Shown one piece after another: positions 35,723 to 45,112 of a DNA stretch of 64,000 bases (positions are counted from its first letter, which is position 1; every line of letters begins with the position of its first letter). A model generated the notes under the pieces. That model was not told the DNA's origin. It worked only from the letters and a program-made list of their open reading frames with translations, and made no database searches. The translations under genes were made by a program, and so were the position numbers. This DNA is from Salinisphaera sp. Q1T1-3 (lineage in GTDB: Bacteria > Pseudomonadota > Gammaproteobacteria > Nevskiales > Salinisphaeraceae). The stretch lies in the NCBI RefSeq assembly GCF_003602005.1, contig NZ_QZWD01000015.1:1-64000 (forward strand), in the 5' to 3' direction.

Positions 35723-36499
35723 CTAGTTGTTGTCGGTCGCCTGGTCGGCCTTGTCGCTGGCCTCATCGGCTGCGTTGCTGGCCTTGTCCTGAGCCGCGTC
35801 TGCCGCGTCACTGGCCGAGTCGGCCGTCGAATCGGCCGCATTGCCGGCCGTATCGCTGGCCTCGTCCGCCGCGTTCGAGGTCGCGTCTTGGGCGTTGTCT
35901 GCCGCATTCGAGGTCGCATCCTGTGCGTCGTCCGCCTGATCCTGGGCGCCGCTCATGATGTTGGACGTGGTCGACTTCAGCTGTGTCCAGGCGCTCTGGG
36001 CCGAGTTCTTGGTGTTCTGCCACGCATCACTGGCCTGCGACTGTGCGTTGGACCACCACGAATCGCTGTAGACCGGCTGTTGCGACAGCTGCTCGCTCGT
36101 CAGATTAAGCGTGACCCGGTATTCCGGCTTGCTCTCGTGCTTGGACTTCAGCGTCTCGACGGTCAGATCGCTTGGCGAGACGACGAAGCTCTTGCCAGCG
36201 CCGAGACCGAACTTGCCGTCGGTCTCGATCACGAACTTCTGGATGCTCATGTCGTTGCCGAGCAACACATCGTCGATTTCGCCGATCGCCTTCTTGTTAT
36301 CGCTCGTCGTATAGACCGAGGCGTCCATGAGCTGGTCGGCCGAGTACAGTCCCTGCGACTGACTCTGGCTGCCGGCCGTCGTCTTGGTCTGTGTCGTGGC
36401 GCTGTTGTCAGCGGTTTCGCTCGCGGCGAAGGCGGCGTTGCTGCCGAGTGCCAGTGCGACAACGGTGGCGCTGGCGATCATTTTGTTCTTGGGCAACAT
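35723..36499 (-). CDS. Secreted PRC-barrel protein with a repetitive Ala/Asp tail
   Basis: A 258-residue exported protein. Signal peptide: MIASATVVALALGSNAAFAA after a short KNK region. Residues about 45-135 form a PRC-barrel (LYSADQLMDASVYTTSDNK, GEIDDVLLGNDMSIQKFVIE, FVVSPSDLTVE). From about residue 145 to the end the protein is low-complexity and alanine/aspartate/serine-rich, with near-tandem DATSNAADNAQ and DATSNAADEAS units likely to form amphipathic helices. Strong AAGGAGAT ribosome site before ATG 36499. Function unknown; envelope or stress association is inference. Confidence 0.8.
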   Translation of the reverse strand: MLPKNKMIASATVVALALGSNAAFAASETADNSATTQTKTTAGSQSQSQGLYSADQLMDASVYTTSDNKKAIGEIDDVLLGNDMSIQKFVIETDGKFGLGAGKSFVVSPSDLTVETLKSKHESKPEYRVTLNLTSEQLSQQPVYSDSWWSNAQSQASDAWQNTKNSAQSAWTQLKSTTSNIMSGAQDQADDAQDATSNAADNAQDATSNAADEASDTAGNAADSTADSASDAADAAQDKASNAADEASDKADQATDNN

Positions 36500-36617
36500 G
36501 TTTGGAAATCTCCTTGGATTCGGTCTCCCTTTACCGAATTGACGCTATCGCATTCCGCTGAACGCGAGTTGACTGATGTGGGTCATAACCTGCGCAAAGA
36601 TACGGTTGACGCCGGGC

Positions 36618-37511
36618 TCACGCGGACGGGCTGGCCAGCGCGGCGAGCAGCCGGTTCGCCAGCGGTTCGGGATCGGCACCGGCCCGCCGGATCGACCAGA
36701 GCGGCCGGGCGAAATCCTGACCGGCGAGCGTGACGAGCCGGATGTCGCCAGCCGCCGCGGCGGCGGCGGCAGCGGCCCGGCTGACACAGGCCAGTCCGGC
36801 CCCGGCCGCGACCGCTCGGACCTGGGCGCCACTGTCGTCGACGACGAGCGTGGCCGGCGGGATCGTGATGCCGGCCAGGGCCAGATCGTGCTCGAAGACG
36901 GTGCGTGTACCGGAGCCGGCCTCGCGGGCGACCCAGGGCCAGTGCGCGAGATCGGCGCCAGCCAGTGTGGCTGGCGCCGAGGGCGGGCCGATAAGCGTCA
37001 GCCGGTCGGTACGCCAGTGGCAGGCCAGGATGTCGGCCCGTGTTGTCGGCCCCTCGATGAAGCCGATATCGGCCGCGCCGGCGGCGACTCGGGCTTCGGT
37101 CTCGACACTGTTGCCCGACGACAATGTCGGACGCAGCGCCGGGTGCCGCGCGACCAGGTCGGCCAGCAGGGCCGGTAGCAGATAACGCGCGATGGTGCTG
37201 GAGGCCGCCAGGTGGACCGGCCCGACGAAGGCGGCATCCGGCTCGCCGCGAAGCCGCTCGGCCAGGGCCGATAGCTCGGCGCGCGGGCCACTGGCCAGCG
37301 CCAGCAGCCGATGGGCGTTCGACGTGGGCTCGAGCAGCCGCCCGCGTGAGACGAACAACGTCACCCCAAGGGTGTCGGCCAGTTCCCGGAGGGCCTGACT
37401 GACCGCGGCCTGACCGATATGACAGGTCGCCGCGGCGCGCCGGACCTGGCCTGTCTGCATGACGGCGGCAAAGATATCGAGCTGTCGAAGCGTGAAGTGG
37501 CGTCGCGACAT
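36618..37511 (-). CDS. LysR-family transcriptional regulator (YeiE-like position)
   Basis: A 297-residue regulator with an N-terminal helix-turn-helix (FTLRQLDIFAAVMQTGQVRR, IGQAAVSQALRELADTLGV) and a C-terminal effector-binding domain (VHLAASSTIARYLLPALLADLVARHPAL). It is read divergently from a YeiH-family exporter with a 64-bp AT-rich gap, as in the yeiE-yeiH arrangement, so it probably controls that gene and itself. ATG 37511 begins just before the HTH; the longer frame to 37541 is less likely. Confidence 0.88.
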   Translation of the reverse strand: MSRRHFTLRQLDIFAAVMQTGQVRRAAATCHIGQAAVSQALRELADTLGVTLFVSRGRLLEPTSNAHRLLALASGPRAELSALAERLRGEPDAAFVGPVHLAASSTIARYLLPALLADLVARHPALRPTLSSGNSVETEARVAAGAADIGFIEGPTTRADILACHWRTDRLTLIGPPSAPATLAGADLAHWPWVAREAGSGTRTVFEHDLALAGITIPPATLVVDDSGAQVRAVAAGAGLACVSRAAAAAAAAAGDIRLVTLAGQDFARPLWSIRRAGADPEPLANRLLAALASPSA

Positions 37512-37575
37512 TTGTATAAAAAAACCGAACGATAAATTCAATATAAATCGATTTTACTGAACAAATGACGCGCCC
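37512..37575. promoter_or_regulatory. Divergent promoter/operator for LysR and YeiH genes
   Basis: An AT-rich 64-bp strip in a GC-rich surrounding, containing TAAATTCAATATAAATCGAT and several T-N11-A possibilities typical of LysR sites. It must contain both promoters. Confidence 0.5.
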
Positions 37576-38670
37576 ATGATCACCGGCAATCGCATGTCGG
37601 AGATCATCATGTCGGGTTCTGCAGACTATACGGCGGCCGCGGGCCGCCGCCATCGCGCTCGCGGGCTCGTTCGGCTGGCGCCCGGGTTGATCCTTTGTCT
37701 GGCGATGGCCGGCGTCGCCCAGGGGCTTGCGGCCTGGCCGGCCATCCACCGGGTTGTCCCGCTGAGTGCGCTGAGTGTCGCCATCCTGCTCGGTGTGCTG
37801 GTGCGGCTGTGTCTGTCGCTGCCGGCGGCGGTCGAGCCGGGGATACGCTGGACGCTGCACTGGCTGCTGCGCGCGGGCATCGTGCTGCTCGGTTTTCGTC
37901 TGGGTTTTCCGGATCTGTTGTCGATCGGGCCCGCCGGCCTGGCGCTGATCGGGGTGGGCGTGGGCTCGACGATCGCGCTGTCGATCGGGCTGGGGCGGCT
38001 GCTGGGATTGCCCGATACGTTGAGCACGCTCATCGGCGGTGGTACCGGCATCTGCGGTGCCTCGGCCGTGGTGGCGGTCGACGGGGTGATTCGCGGCCGC
38101 GAGCAGGATGTCGCCTGTGCCATTGCGGTCGTCACCGTGTTCGGCACGATCGCGATGTTCGGCTATCCGGTGCTGGCGCACGGCTTGAATCTGGCCGAAC
38201 CGGTCTATGCCGCCTGGGCCGGCGGATCGATCCACGAGGTGGCCCAGGCGGTGGCTGCCGGTTTCGCCTTCGGTGAACAGGCCGGTGTCGACACCAGTCT
38301 CTACAAGCTTGGCCGGGTTGCGCTGCTGGCACCGGCCTGTGCCGTGCTGGCGTTGTGGTGGCGCCGTCGCGCGCAGGGCGGCGCGACATCGAGCCGGCGC
38401 ACGCCGTTTCCGGTCTTCGTGCTCCTGTTCGTGGCCGTGGTCGGGCTGAACTCGATGATCTCGTTGCCGGGGCCGATTCATGCCGGGCTCCAGACCCTGG
38501 ATACCGGCCTGCTGGCCACCGCGATGGCAGCGATGGGGCTGTCCACGCGGCTCCAGGCCGTGATCGGTCTCGGATGGCGGCCGTTGTTCCTGGGGCTGGT
38601 CGCCGCGGCGTGGCTGAGCGTGCTGATGCTTGGCGGGGCACTCTGGCTGGTGGGGGCCGGCACGTTATAG
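37576..38670 (+). CDS. YeiH-family putative sulfate/sulfite exporter
   Basis: Inner-membrane protein of 364 residues with 9-11 spans, in the YeiH/YadS (PSE) family. Motifs include [21 protein letters not shown], the Gly-rich [36 protein letters not shown] and [13 protein letters not shown]. The family is proposed to export sulfite or other small sulfur compounds; the LysR partner supports sulfur/stress control. Start ATG 37576; ATG 37594 and 37609 are possible. Confidence 0.85.
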   Translation: MITGNRMSEIIMSGSADYTAAAGRRHRARGLVRLAPGLILCLAMAGVAQGLAAWPAIHRVVPLSALSVAILLGVLVRLCLSLPAAVEPGIRWTLHWLLRAGIVLLGFRLGFPDLLSIGPAGLALIGVGVGSTIALSIGLGRLLGLPDTLSTLIGGGTGICGASAVVAVDGVIRGREQDVACAIAVVTVFGTIAMFGYPVLAHGLNLAEPVYAAWAGGSIHEVAQAVAAGFAFGEQAGVDTSLYKLGRVALLAPACAVLALWWRRRAQGGATSSRRTPFPVFVLLFVAVVGLNSMISLPGPIHAGLQTLDTGLLATAMAAMGLSTRLQAVIGLGWRPLFLGLVAAAWLSVLMLGGALWLVGAGTL

Positions 38671-38831
38671 TGGCGGCTTTCATTCATCGATTGTCGCTCA
38701 TGACGCCAGAGCAATCGGACGCGTCCGAACCGCGTCGCACGACGGAGTCGGTCTATGCGCCGGGCACCACACATCCGCATGGCCAGACCACCGAGTCCGA
38801 AAGCGGGGCCGAATACGAAGAGGACAAGACC

Positions 38832-39236
38832 ATGCCCGTGACCTACTCCATACTCGCCATCGCGCTGGGTGCGGCGATCGGCGCCAACGTGCGCTGGGGG
38901 CTGGGGCTCGGTCTCAACAGCCTGTTGCCGCAGATGCCGCCGGGCACGCTCGTGGCCAACCTCATCGGGGCTTTTCTCATCGGTATCGCCGTGGCCGCGT
39001 TCACGGCCATGCCACAGCTGTCGTCGTTCTGGCGGCTGCTCGTCGTGACCGGGTTTCTGGGGGCGTTGACCACGTTCTCGACGTTCTCGTCCGAAATCTA
39101 TGCGCAGCTGCAGGACGGCCGTCTGTTCTGGGCGCTGGCCGGTATTGCCGCGCATGTCGCCGGTTCCCTGGTGATGGTCGCGCTCGGCATGGCCTGCTTC
39201 GTCGGGGTGCGACATCTCACGGGGGCGACCTCATGA
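38832..39236 (+). CDS. crcB: Fluoride channel CrcB (Fluc)
   Basis: Small inner-membrane fluoride exporter, 134 residues with four helices, working as a dual-topology dimer. Hallmarks: [13 protein letters not shown], the pore-lining Asn in [13 protein letters not shown], and the TFSTFSSE motif with conserved Phe, Thr and Ser. ATG 38832 follows GAGGAC. An in-frame ATG at 38700 would add a 44-residue polar tail and is unlikely. No fluoride riboswitch fold was recognised in the leader. Its stop overlaps the next ATG. Confidence 0.92.
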   Translation: MPVTYSILAIALGAAIGANVRWGLGLGLNSLLPQMPPGTLVANLIGAFLIGIAVAAFTAMPQLSSFWRLLVVTGFLGALTTFSTFSSEIYAQLQDGRLFWALAGIAAHVAGSLVMVALGMACFVGVRHLTGATS

Positions 39237-39553
39237 AAGGTTTCGAAGTCATCTTCATCGCGCCGCGCTCGCGCCGACATCACGGCCAGAGCGTGCTCGA
39301 TGCGATCGTCGACATCGCGCAGGAAAACGACATCACACGCTACACGCGTCGCGATGACGCCGGTGGCGTCGGTGCCAACGGTCATCCGCATTCGGCACAC
39401 TTCTTCGAGGCGACCGACGAGCCCGAGGAACTGATGTTCGTACTCGACGGCGGCGAGACCGATGTGTTGCTGCGTGCCGTCGAGGACGCCGGTGTCACCG
39501 CTTTCTGCGTGCGTCGTGCAATCGACTACTGGCAGTTCGGCAACGCGGACTGA
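39233..39553 (+). CDS. DUF190/PII-like protein coupled to crcB
   Basis: A 106-residue protein whose ATG overlaps the crcB stop (ATGA). The pattern [30 protein letters not shown], then the Gly-rich [13 protein letters not shown] and [12 protein letters not shown] resembles DUF190, a ferredoxin-fold family of PII-like proteins often encoded beside CrcB. It may bind a ligand and tune the channel or transporter; this is not established. Function assigned by context only. Confidence 0.65.
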   Translation: MKGFEVIFIAPRSRRHHGQSVLDAIVDIAQENDITRYTRRDDAGGVGANGHPHSAHFFEATDEPEELMFVLDGGETDVLLRAVEDAGVTAFCVRRAIDYWQFGNAD

Positions 39554-39562
39554 CCGGGTGGC

Positions 39563-40216
39563 TCAGCGCCGGGCCGCGATCAGCCCGGGTAGATCGGCAT
39601 AGTCGGTAAACAGGGTCAGGTCGGCGTCCGGATGGGCGCCGATGCCGCCGGCGCGGTTGAAGCCGAAGACCGGCATGCCGGCGCGCCGCCCGGCCTCGAC
39701 GCCGGCATCGCTGTCCTCGATGACCGCACAGGCTGCCGGTGCCACGCCCAGCGCCGCGGCGGCATGCCAGAACAGATCGGGCGCCGGTTTCCAGGCATCG
39801 ATGTCGTAGGCCGAATACACATGGCGGCCGAAATAGCCGGCCAGACCGGTGACGCGCAGCGCCACCGCCATCTTGTCCGGCGGGCCGGATGAGGCCACGC
39901 AGCGGGGCGTGCCGAGCGCTTCGATGGCGGCGGCGACCCCGGGAATCGGCTGTAGCGACTGCTCGAAGAGCTGCGCCGTGTGGGTGCGATAACGCGGCAC
40001 GAAGTCGGGATCGAATTGCAGCCCGTGGCGCGTGGCAAGCGTGTCGCACATCTCGGCGAATCGACGCCCGCGGAATTCGGCCTCGACGGCGATCGGGTCG
40101 AGCGCGAGCCCGTGATCGGCGGCGATCAGATCGGTGAAGCTTCGGGCGTTGAGCCCTTCGCTGTCGACCAGCGTGCCGTCGCAGTCGTAAATGATGGCGG
40201 CGATGGGCGGTGTCAT
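39563..40216 (-). CDS. HAD-superfamily hydrolase, beta-phosphoglucomutase-like
   Basis: A 217-residue HAD IA hydrolase. Motif I is YDCDGTLVDSEG, the cap follows, motif II is CVASSGPPDKM, motif III Lys in AWKPAPDLF and motif IV VIEDSDAGVEAGRRAGM. This subgroup removes phosphate from small sugar phosphates or phosphoglycolate-like molecules. It is convergent with the DUF190 gene with a 9-bp gap and has no further partners. Confidence 0.88.
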   Translation of the reverse strand: MTPPIAAIIYDCDGTLVDSEGLNARSFTDLIAADHGLALDPIAVEAEFRGRRFAEMCDTLATRHGLQFDPDFVPRYRTHTAQLFEQSLQPIPGVAAAIEALGTPRCVASSGPPDKMAVALRVTGLAGYFGRHVYSAYDIDAWKPAPDLFWHAAAALGVAPAACAVIEDSDAGVEAGRRAGMPVFGFNRAGGIGAHPDADLTLFTDYADLPGLIAARR

Positions 40217-40421
40217 CGTGGGTCAGCACCTGTCGCAATGGCCTCGGTGCCCGTTCGGCCGGTCCGGACACGTTCGCTAAGTCTACGCGATTCGGGACGC
40301 CGGCGGTCGGTGTGCGGACGCGATCAGGCGCGGGCATCGAGGGCGCCACGAGCGACGCGAGGGGCGCAAACCGGTTAGCATTGAACGCTCTGAAACCTGT
40401 GAAGGTCATGGCAGGATCGGT

Positions 40422-40919
40422 ATGAACGATTCGGGGGATGCGGCGTTCGAGACGTCGGCGGCGGATGGGCGCGCGATCAGCGCGTTCATCGAGCGCATGG
40501 GGCTGTCCGCGCAGGGCGACGGGCTGCCGCGCATCGCCGGCCGCATTCTGGGATATTTCATCATTCACGGTGGGCCGACCACGCTCGGCGTGCTCGCCCG
40601 GCGGCTGGCCGTTTCGCGCGCGAGCATCAGCACCAACGCGCGCCTGCTCCGGGATCTCGGTTTTCTCGAGGCCACGGCGATGCCGGGCGACCGACAGGAC
40701 TATTATCAGCTCGCGCCGCGGCATTACGTGCGTGTGCTGGAAAACTACGAGCACCGCATGGGCGCGCTTGGCGAGTCGTTGTCCCAGGCCGAGCGGGAGA
40801 TCGACGATGCCCATGTCGATGCCCAGGCCCGGCTGGCCGACATGCGCTCGTTCGTGACCACGGCCCGAGCCCAGACCCGGGCATTGATCGAGCGGCTGCA
40901 AAGCCGGGACGAGTCGTAG
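40422..40919 (+). CDS. GbsR/MarR-type transcriptional regulator
   Basis: A 165-residue regulator with a winged helix (GPTTLGVLARRLAVSRASISTNARLLRDLGFLE) and a long C-terminal helix likely used for dimerisation (YEHRMGALGESLSQAEREIDDAH). The linear order and the wing sequence MPGDRQDYYQLAP match GbsR-like repressors of choline/betaine-type genes, but no such target is next to it. Target is unknown; the downstream DUF445 gene is 106 bp away. Confidence 0.8.
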   Translation: MNDSGDAAFETSAADGRAISAFIERMGLSAQGDGLPRIAGRILGYFIIHGGPTTLGVLARRLAVSRASISTNARLLRDLGFLEATAMPGDRQDYYQLAPRHYVRVLENYEHRMGALGESLSQAEREIDDAHVDAQARLADMRSFVTTARAQTRALIERLQSRDES

Positions 40920-41025
40920 TCGCCCGCCATGGCCGCCTGCTCGATCCTGCCAGCAACTCGGCACGCGCCATGAGGCCGCCTCGTCGACGAGACAGACGGC
41001 GCATTCTTCCGCCGCGGCGCGTCTG

Positions 41026-42279
41026 ATGGATCTCGGCTGGCTCGGCGGCGATGTCTGGCGATATGCCTCACTGCCGGTGATTAGCGCGGTGGTGGGCTAT
41101 GCCACCAATCTCGTCGCGCTGCGCATGATGTTCTATCCCATCGAGTTCCGGGGCGTGCTGCGGCCTTATCTCGGCTGGCAGGGCATCGTGCCGCGCAAGG
41201 CTTCGAAGATGACCGGCGTTGCCGTGGATACGCTTACCGATGCGTTGATCAACGAGCACGAGATCTTCTCGCGCATCGACAGCGAGGAAATCGGTGCCGT
41301 GCTCGATGGGCCCATGCGCCGCGAGATCGATGCCATGGCGGAATCGATCATGATGCGCCATCACCCCTGGCTCTGGTCGCATCTGCCGAGCGTGGTCAAG
41401 GCTCGCATCAAGCACCGGCTCAAGGTCCGGACCGGGCGCATCGTGGCGGCCGTCAATCACGACATGCGGGCCAATCTGACGTATCTGTTCGATCTGGACG
41501 GCATGATCGTCCGTGCGCTGGTGCGGGAAAAAGAGCTGCTCAACCAGATCTTTCTGCAGACCGGGCACGCCGAGTTCGTATTCATCGCCCGGTCCGGGTT
41601 GGTGTTCGGCTTCATGTTCGGGCTGGTGCAGATGGCCGCCTGGCTGGTCTGGCACGGCTGGTGGCTGCTGCCGCTGTTTGGTCTGCTCGTCGGCTGGGCG
41701 ACCAACTGGCTGGCACTGAAGATGATCTTTTCGCCGCGACGCGCGCGTCGTATCGGGCCGTGGCGTATCCAGGGGCTGTTCTTCCGACGACAGAGTGAGG
41801 TCGCCGAGGATTACGGCCGGCTCGTGGCCGAACGCGTGCTCACGCCCGGTGCCCTGATCGAGGAGCTGCTGCACGGGCCGTACGCCGACAAGCTGCATGC
41901 CATGGTGCGTGCCGAGGTGGACCAGGCGATCGACGAGGCGCTGGCCGTCTCGCGACCGGGCGTCGGCTGGACGCTCGGTGCCCTCGATTACGAACAGATC
42001 AAGGCTGAGGCGGAGGCCGAGACGATCGCGCGGATGCCCGACGTGGTGGCCAATGCCGAACCGTATCTGCGCCGCGTGCTGCGGATTCGCGAGACATTGA
42101 CCGAGCGCCTGCGCGGGCTCACGCCGCACCAGTTCGAGGCGATGCTGCGACCGGCCTTCGAAGAGGACGAATGGATTCTCGTCGCGGTCGGTGCAGCGCT
42201 CGGCATGGCGGTCGGCTGGTTCCAGCTGATCGTGGTGTTCTACGACGTGTTCGCCGAGCGCTTCGGGGCGCTTTTCTGA
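41026..42279 (+). CDS. DUF445 family membrane protein
   Basis: A 417-residue protein. It has an N-terminal membrane segment (ASLPVISAVVGYATNLVALRMMFYPIEF), which contains the DUF445 sequence GYATNLVALRMMF. A second copy (LVGWATNWLALKMIFSPRR) follows two central helices (FIARSGLVFGFMFGLVQMAAWLV and WLLPLFGLLV), and the end is again hydrophobic (ILVAVGAALGMAVGWFQLIVVFYDVF). Long helical regions lie between. The family is widespread and uncharacterised. No strong ribosome site at ATG 41026. Confidence 0.85.
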   Translation: MDLGWLGGDVWRYASLPVISAVVGYATNLVALRMMFYPIEFRGVLRPYLGWQGIVPRKASKMTGVAVDTLTDALINEHEIFSRIDSEEIGAVLDGPMRREIDAMAESIMMRHHPWLWSHLPSVVKARIKHRLKVRTGRIVAAVNHDMRANLTYLFDLDGMIVRALVREKELLNQIFLQTGHAEFVFIARSGLVFGFMFGLVQMAAWLVWHGWWLLPLFGLLVGWATNWLALKMIFSPRRARRIGPWRIQGLFFRRQSEVAEDYGRLVAERVLTPGALIEELLHGPYADKLHAMVRAEVDQAIDEALAVSRPGVGWTLGALDYEQIKAEAEAETIARMPDVVANAEPYLRRVLRIRETLTERLRGLTPHQFEAMLRPAFEEDEWILVAVGAALGMAVGWFQLIVVFYDVFAERFGALF

Positions 42280-42352
42280 CGAGATCGGCTTGCACACATG
42301 TCGTGCGTCGTCGGAAGCTGATGCCGTCACGCCAGCACATCCGGGAGAGCGC

Positions 42353-43102
42353 ATGACCGACAGCAAGGCCGTCAGACGCGGCGCCACGAGGACGTTCGAC
42401 CGGCTGCGGGACGTCTGGCGCGATGCCGAGGACTGGCCGCTGGCCGGCAGCGCGGTGCGACGCGTGCACGACGCCGAGAGTCGGGCGTTGAGCGAGCTCA
42501 AGCAGCGCCTGGATGCGCTCGACGCCGGCCACGAGTCTGCCGCGATCGCCGACGACGAGGCGGCCTACATCCCGCCGGAATCGCCGTCGCGAATGCTCGC
42601 CGATCTCCTGGTGCGCGGGCGCAGTGTCGATCCGGATCTGGCCCGGGACGATCTCTATCGACGCATTCTCGGTCGGCTCGTGCCCGATGAAGTCGGGATG
42701 CTGCGCGTGCTGGCCACGCGCCAGGCCGCACCGTTGTGTCATATCGGTGGCAGTCGCCTGCCGGCCGGCGGCACGATCAGTGTCATGCACCTGCGCAATG
42801 CCACCTCTCTCGGCCAGGCAGCGGGCGTACTGTTGCGTGAGTACACGCCGTACTACATGACACAGCTGCTGGATCTCGGCCTGGCCACGATCGGCGCCGA
42901 GCGCGATGACCTGGCCGCCGACTACGAACTGTTGCTCGCCGATACGCACGTCCGTCGGGCGATGGACACGATACGCCACGAGCATCGCCTGTATCCCCGG
43001 GTGGGGCGGCATTCGGTCTCGCTGAGCCCGCTGGGTCGGGCGCTGTGGCGCGACTGCTTTCCGGCCGCCGAAGCCCTGAGCGCAAGACATATGCCTTACT
43101 GA
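42353..43102 (+). CDS. Abi-alpha (DUF4393-like) family protein
   Basis: A 249-residue protein whose middle resembles the Abi-alpha domain: PSRMLADLLVRGRSV, DDLYRRILGRLVPDEVGMLRVLA, then GGTISVMHLRNATSLGQA and TQLLDLGLATIGAERDDLAADYELL. The family name comes from abortive infection proteins, but most members have no tested role. GGGAGAGC precedes ATG 42353. It sits 73 bp after the DUF445 gene; no defence neighbours are present, so a defence role is speculative. Confidence 0.6.
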   Translation: MTDSKAVRRGATRTFDRLRDVWRDAEDWPLAGSAVRRVHDAESRALSELKQRLDALDAGHESAAIADDEAAYIPPESPSRMLADLLVRGRSVDPDLARDDLYRRILGRLVPDEVGMLRVLATRQAAPLCHIGGSRLPAGGTISVMHLRNATSLGQAAGVLLREYTPYYMTQLLDLGLATIGAERDDLAADYELLLADTHVRRAMDTIRHEHRLYPRVGRHSVSLSPLGRALWRDCFPAAEALSARHMPY

Positions 43103-43160
43103 GACGCCTGCGCCCTGCACTGGACGCCAGCCGTTGTCGGCGCGACACTGGCCCGACAGA

Positions 43161-43174
43161 AAAAGATATCTTTT
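43161..43174. promoter_or_regulatory. Palindrome upstream of the acyl-CoA synthetase gene
   Basis: AAAAGATATCTTTT is a perfect 14-bp palindrome with GAA/TTC flanks, 45 bp before ATG 43220 in an otherwise GC-rich gap, so it may be a repressor site or promoter element. Confidence 0.4.
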
Positions 43175-43219
43175 CGGTCGTGGCCGCGGGCTGCGGCCGT
43201 TTCCTGCGGAGGAGTACTC

Positions 43220-45046
43220 ATGAGCGAGGCCGAACGTCAGACCGTCAACGCCTGGGATGTGCTCAAGCCCAACGCGGGCCAGTTCGAACGGCTGGGTGCT
43301 GTGGTTCGGGGCATCGCCATGCTCGTGCGGTCCCGTTTCAACGATCGGCTGACCATTGCCACCCTGGTCGAGGCGCATGCCCGGCGGCGTCCTGCGCATC
43401 CGGCGCTGGTCTTCGACGGCCAGGTCTGGACCTATCGCCAGTTCAACGCCCAGGCCGACCGGCTGGCCGCGACGCTGGCCGGCGCCGGCATCACACACGG
43501 CGATGTCGTGGCGTTGCTGATGGACAACCGGGCCGAGACGCTGATCCTGGTCGCCGCGCTCGCCAAGCTCGGGGCGCCGGCGGCCATGTGTAACACCAAG
43601 CAACGCGGCGAGGTGCTGGCCCACAGCCTGGGGACGGTCGAGCCCAAGGCACTGATTGTGGGGGACGAGTTGACCGAGGCCTTCGAGGAGATCGCGCAGA
43701 CGCCGGTTGTCGCCGGTCTGGCGCGGATCTGGCGCATGCCGGCGGGCGAGGGGAAGGCGCCGGCAAGCGCGTATCCGGATCTGAGCGCGGAAGCTGCGGC
43801 GCGGCCCGAAACCGATGGCCTGCCCGGCGGTCGGCAGATCGTCTCGAGCGATACCTGTTTCTATATCTTCACTTCGGGCACCACCGGTATGCCCAAGGCC
43901 TCACGCATGAGCCATCGGCGCTGGCTGCGCGGCGGCGCCGGCCTGGGCCTGCTCGGGCTCCGGCTGGGGGCGGACGACCGGTTCTATTGCCCGTTGCCGC
44001 TCTATCACAACAACGCATTGACCGTGTCGTGGGCCTCGGTGCTGTGTGCCGGTGCCACGTTCTGTCTGGCACCCCGGTTTTCGGTTTCCGATTTCTGGGC
44101 AGACATCCGTCGGCACGAGGCCACCGTCTTTTCGTATATCGGCGAGCTTTGTCGCTACCTGTTGAGTGCCGAGCCGGCGGCCGGCGATCGCGACCACCGG
44201 GTGCGGGCGGTCATCGGCAACGGGCTGCGCCCGGATATCTGGGACGATTTCAAATCGCGTTTCGGTATCGCGCGCATCTGCGAATTCTACGGCGCGAGCG
44301 AGGGCAACCTGGTCTTCGTCAACGGCTTCAACGTGGAACGGACGGCCGGTTTCTGTCCGTTGCCCTATGCGGTCGTCGACTACGACCCGGAGACCGAGAA
44401 ACCGGTCACTGACGAGGCCGGTCGCATGCGCGAAGTGCCGCGCGGGTCGGTCGGGCTGTTGTTGAACAAGGTCACGGATTTCGCGCCGTTCGAGGGCTAT
44501 ACCGATCCCGAAGCCGGCAAGGCCAAGCTTTATCACGGCGTGTTCAAGGATGGTGACTGCTATTTCGACACCGGCGATCTCGTGCGGCGTCAGGGCATGC
44601 GGCATATCGCCTTCGCGGATCGCCTGGGGGACACGTTTCGCTGGAAGGGCGAGAATGTCGCCACCACGCAGGTCGAGAACGCGGTCAACGGGTTCTCCGG
44701 CGTATCCGAAGCCGTGGTCTACGGGGTGGCCGTGCCCGGCACGGACGGCCGGGCCGGCATGGTCGCGATCACGCCGACCGGGGATGCCGATGCATTCGAC
44801 TGGACCGGTCTCGCCCGACACCTCCAGGACACGCTGCCGGCCTACGCCGTGCCGGTATTTGCGCGGATCAAGCCGGAGCAGGAGATGACCGGCACCCTGA
44901 AGTACCGCAAGGTCGATCTCAAGGAAGACGGCTACGACCCGGCCAGCGGCGATATCGTGTACATGCGCGCCGATTCGGGCCGGGATTACACCCCGATCGA
45001 CGAGGCCACGCGTGCCCGCCTGAACGCCGGCGAACTCACACTCTGA
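43220..45046 (+). CDS. Long-chain acyl-CoA synthetase (FadD6/FATP type)
   Basis: Adenylate-forming enzyme of 608 residues that activates long or very-long fatty acids to CoA esters. Motifs: A3 FYIFTSGTTGMPKASRMSH, A5 EFYGASEGN, A8 region FADRLGDTFRWKGENVATTQVE, and GTLKYRKVDLKEDGYDP at the C-terminus, typical of the fatty acid transport protein (FATP/FadD6) branch. AGGAGT-type site GGAGGAG precedes ATG 43220. The following genes (TetR, FadE, hydrolases, FabG) make a lipid-use block. Confidence 0.93.
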   Translation: MSEAERQTVNAWDVLKPNAGQFERLGAVVRGIAMLVRSRFNDRLTIATLVEAHARRRPAHPALVFDGQVWTYRQFNAQADRLAATLAGAGITHGDVVALLMDNRAETLILVAALAKLGAPAAMCNTKQRGEVLAHSLGTVEPKALIVGDELTEAFEEIAQTPVVAGLARIWRMPAGEGKAPASAYPDLSAEAAARPETDGLPGGRQIVSSDTCFYIFTSGTTGMPKASRMSHRRWLRGGAGLGLLGLRLGADDRFYCPLPLYHNNALTVSWASVLCAGATFCLAPRFSVSDFWADIRRHEATVFSYIGELCRYLLSAEPAAGDRDHRVRAVIGNGLRPDIWDDFKSRFGIARICEFYGASEGNLVFVNGFNVERTAGFCPLPYAVVDYDPETEKPVTDEAGRMREVPRGSVGLLLNKVTDFAPFEGYTDPEAGKAKLYHGVFKDGDCYFDTGDLVRRQGMRHIAFADRLGDTFRWKGENVATTQVENAVNGFSGVSEAVVYGVAVPGTDGRAGMVAITPTGDADAFDWTGLARHLQDTLPAYAVPVFARIKPEQEMTGTLKYRKVDLKEDGYDPASGDIVYMRADSGRDYTPIDEATRARLNAGELTL

Positions 45047-45064
45047 CGCCGGCCATTCGGCCGG

Positions 45065-45099
45065 CTCGATATCGCAGCCGGCCCCGGTGCGATATCGAG
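45065..45099. terminator. Perfect 12-bp-stem hairpin between convergent genes
   Basis: CTCGATATCGCA and TGCGATATCGAG are exact complements with an 11-base GC loop, between the acyl-CoA synthetase stop and the convergent TetR gene. No T-run follows. Confidence 0.55.
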
Positions 45100-45112
45100 T
45101 CGGCAGCGGCCC

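Noticed and set aside
38671-38831. Fluoride riboswitch before crcB
   Set aside because: The conserved crcB-motif core and pseudoknot pattern were not found by eye in the 160-bp leader.
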